A stretch of 64,000 nucleotides of DNA from Steromphala cineraria (Eukaryota; Mollusca; Gastropoda; Trochida; Trochidae), in assembly GCA_916613615.1 (NCBI GenBank), contig OU744732.1, forward strand, positions 48,909,227-48,973,226, in the 5' to 3' direction. Shown one piece after another: positions 61,960-64,000 of the stretch. Under the pieces are notes generated by a model. The model made no database searches and had not been told where the DNA came from. It saw only the letters and a program-made list of their open reading frames with translations. A program made the translations under genes and the position numbers. Numbering within the stretch: position 1 is the first letter of the stretch; each line of letters starts with the position of its first letter.

Positions 61960-62720
61960 GTATATATTTATCTTCTACTTAAACTGAAAGCCGCTACAAA
62001 GTAGCGTTATGCTTCAATATATTTGCTGATACTTTATGTCATTGTATGAAGTGTCCCTTTCTCCAAATTTTCTAAATAATGGTGGTCAAATCCGTAAGTG
62101 TATATCATTGTTATTAATTGTAGCTGTCAAGGCCAATTTCGACTGACGGTTTGCCCTTTGATTAATAACCACTTTAACAGCCATGGATCTGTTTGTGGAC
62201 ATCATTTTATCTAATACTGAGATAGTTTTGTTTAACCTAAATACTGAAAGCTTTTTATACTCATTTATTTTCTCGTCAGTTATATCCGTTCTTTAGCTAT
62301 TTAGATACTGGCAAAGGTAATGATAGTCATGTTATAAGGTCATTGTGAATAGGTGACATGATAGTTCAAGTTTATTCAGCTAGTGTAAGGGATAATATGT
62401 TTTTATATGTTCCGATCTAATAGAGGGAATACAAGATTAAGCAACCCTCATGAAAACCTATGGTTTATTTGAATGTGGTGGATATTGAATGTTACAAAAT
62501 TGTCTTGAACTTTATGTAAAAAGCAAAACCCTGCAAGTGTCCAAATTTCAAACATTTAATGTTACATGAATCTCACATACCAAACATTGATTGAGAAAGC
62601 AAAGACAATGGCAAGTACAAAAGTGTATCCTTTGCCTTGTAACGTTTATCTCTACTAATTTCTTTATAATGCATACAAGTATATATACTTGGAACTTCTA
62701 CTACTCGCACTGATTTAGAA
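61960..62720. repeat. Duplicated block D1, copy 2
   Basis: Counterpart of 58540-59260 in direct orientation, about 3.4 kb apart. The last 200 bases are the most diverged. Confidence 0.9.
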
Positions 62721-63339
62721 AGCAAACTCCTTTTCATACATATACTCTATTGATTAAATGGTAACACATTGCACTAAACATGAGATTATTATTCCCTTTT
62801 ATTATTATATTATTTATTGCAGTAGCTGAGGTTGAATGGCAATTAATATTATGATACCTATTGACGTTTCAATTACAATACGTTTCAGATGATGTTAATT
62901 ATGGCAACATTTCAGTAATTACATACAGTCAGTTAAACAAAATACTCATTCGAAGGAGAAGACTTAATCAGTTTTGTTTAAGTCGAGGAAACAGAACATC
63001 AAAGATAGAGCAACATTTCTGAAATAATGACAAAATTTCCGACTTCAATAAGTTACAGTGAACATGTAAATAATGAAAGTAAATGAGACAGTTTGGAATT
63101 AATAAATCACGCAGAATGCTCATAGTTTTCTTCATTTATGCAAACAATCAAATATATCGTCATATTGCCCGTGATTTCGTGACTCAATCAATAATGTTAC
63201 ACCCAGAAGATTGAAAATACCAAAATACTTAATAAATAAGTTAATTATCATCTTTGCATTCTTATAAATATACAGTATAAAGTCCTCATTCTTTACAGGC
63301 TTATGTAAGTAAAAAATTATAAAAAGACAGGGCCTACAG

Positions 63340-63790
63340 AGATTTAGGAGGCATCAACACAAACAATATGTAGAGCTGACCAATATTCATTAATGATTTT
63401 GTTGACAAGGCTTAGGAAAAATTCACAATCTATTGGACTCATTCGATGCTTGAGATAACGTGTTTTGGACACATTCACAGATCGAACAGATCAAAAAGCT
63501 TTGGACAAAGGTCATCGGTCTTCTTGAAGCTGCTAATGAACTATCGATGACAAGATTAGAATATTAATGATATTACTGATGTCCAGTTGCTATCGCTCAT
63601 CTCCCAGCTGAACTTTTAATTAGGGAAAGAAGATTAGGCACTGGTCAGTTGTCTGTTTGACATTGGCTGGAATTCCTTCGGACATGTATTGACCATTGCT
63701 GACGATGTTTGCCAACGGAATTTAGGCACTGACATATTCAAATTGCAAATCAAACATTTCAACACTGCCTATAGACTTTGATTTATAAAC
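63340..63790. repeat. Duplicated block D2, copy 3
   Basis: Counterpart of 57955-58440 about 5.4 kb away: gacaaaggtcatcggtcttc, agctgctaatgaactat and tagaatattaatgatattac are shared. Confidence 0.85.
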
Positions 63791-64000
63791 TCATATGACA
63801 TATATGAATAATTAATTAATCAATAATGACAAACATGGTTGACTTAGATTGTGTTGCTTATGAAATGAATGAGACAGTCGTATCGTAATAACATGGTGCG
63901 AGTTAACATGATCAAAAACAATTACCAAACCAATTTGATAAAATGTAAAAAATACCGACAGTGTTTTGACCTTGTCAAAACATGATCTTTATACATAATT
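63791..64000. other. No recognised feature
   Basis: AT-rich sequence at the right edge of the window. Confidence 0.5.

Larger units (their letters stand above)
54481..63800. repeat. Mosaic of direct segmental duplications in the 5' flank
   Basis: Several blocks recur in direct orientation. The segment with ggggtattgacg (about 54520) recurs near 59850. The coding-like fragment around 55265-55370 recurs near 60450-60560. Block D2 is at 57955-58440, 59620-59960 and 63340-63790. Block D1 is at 58540-59260 and 61960-62720. Several pairs are displaced by about 5.2-5.4 kb, suggesting duplication of a unit of that size followed by rearrangement. Sequence between the blocks (for example 55440-57950 and 60600-61950) is AT-rich with no recognised gene. 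A single TGACGTCA occurs at 57261. Confidence 0.8.

Overview
The window is AT-rich animal nuclear DNA, and nearly all of it is non-coding. I recognise one protein-coding gene: the 5' part of a class C G-protein-coupled receptor of the metabotropic glutamate receptor (mGluR) family, on the minus strand. Its first three coding exons lie at 51550-51133, 12061-11907 and 1261-1091. They are separated by introns of about 39.1 kb and 10.6 kb, and the gene continues off the left edge. The exons join cleanly (phases 1 and 0, GT/AG borders) into 248 residues: a signal peptide followed by the start of the Venus-flytrap ligand-binding domain. Large introns, tRNA-derived SINEs, LINE fragments, palindromic MITE-like elements and many degenerate minisatellites suggest a marine invertebrate. 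A mollusc, probably a bivalve, is my best guess, but no sequence here proves it.

Layout, left to right. 1-1090: tandem array in the intron after exon 3, whose unit contains a copy of the exon-3 splice donor, with a LINE reverse-transcriptase fragment inside it. 1262-11906 (intron 2): tandem arrays at 2.8-3.5 and 7.6-8.9 kb. 12062-51132 (intron 1): three tRNA-derived SINE-type or SINE-bearing loci with their duplications, arrays at 14.3-17.7 kb, a 1.06-kb non-autonomous DNA transposon with terminal inverted repeats (17850-18913), a LINE 3' fragment (19.5 kb), a near-perfect 63-bp hairpin (23.1 kb), a 150-bp minisatellite (32.3-33.6 kb), a 70-bp minisatellite (44.0-44.4 kb), and several families of palindromic elements (21.4, 37.5, 37.9, 41.0, 41.5, 49.3 kb) that repeatedly carry TGACGTCA octamers, the CREB/ATF site. 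51551-64000: 5' flank of the receptor gene, with one more SINE and a mosaic of direct duplications (54.5-63.8 kb), including a short coding-like fragment present in an open copy and a decayed copy.

The most interesting points are these. (1) The receptor keeps the residues that hold the amino-acid backbone of the ligand, but the visible residues that hold the glutamate side chain are replaced, so its ligand is probably not glutamate. (2) TGACGTCA octamers are concentrated inside palindromic repeats within the intron of a probable neuronal receptor. (3) A tandem array appears to have been seeded by the exon-3/intron junction and has multiplied potential splice donors. All reads were by eye; homology and repeat-family names need database confirmation.
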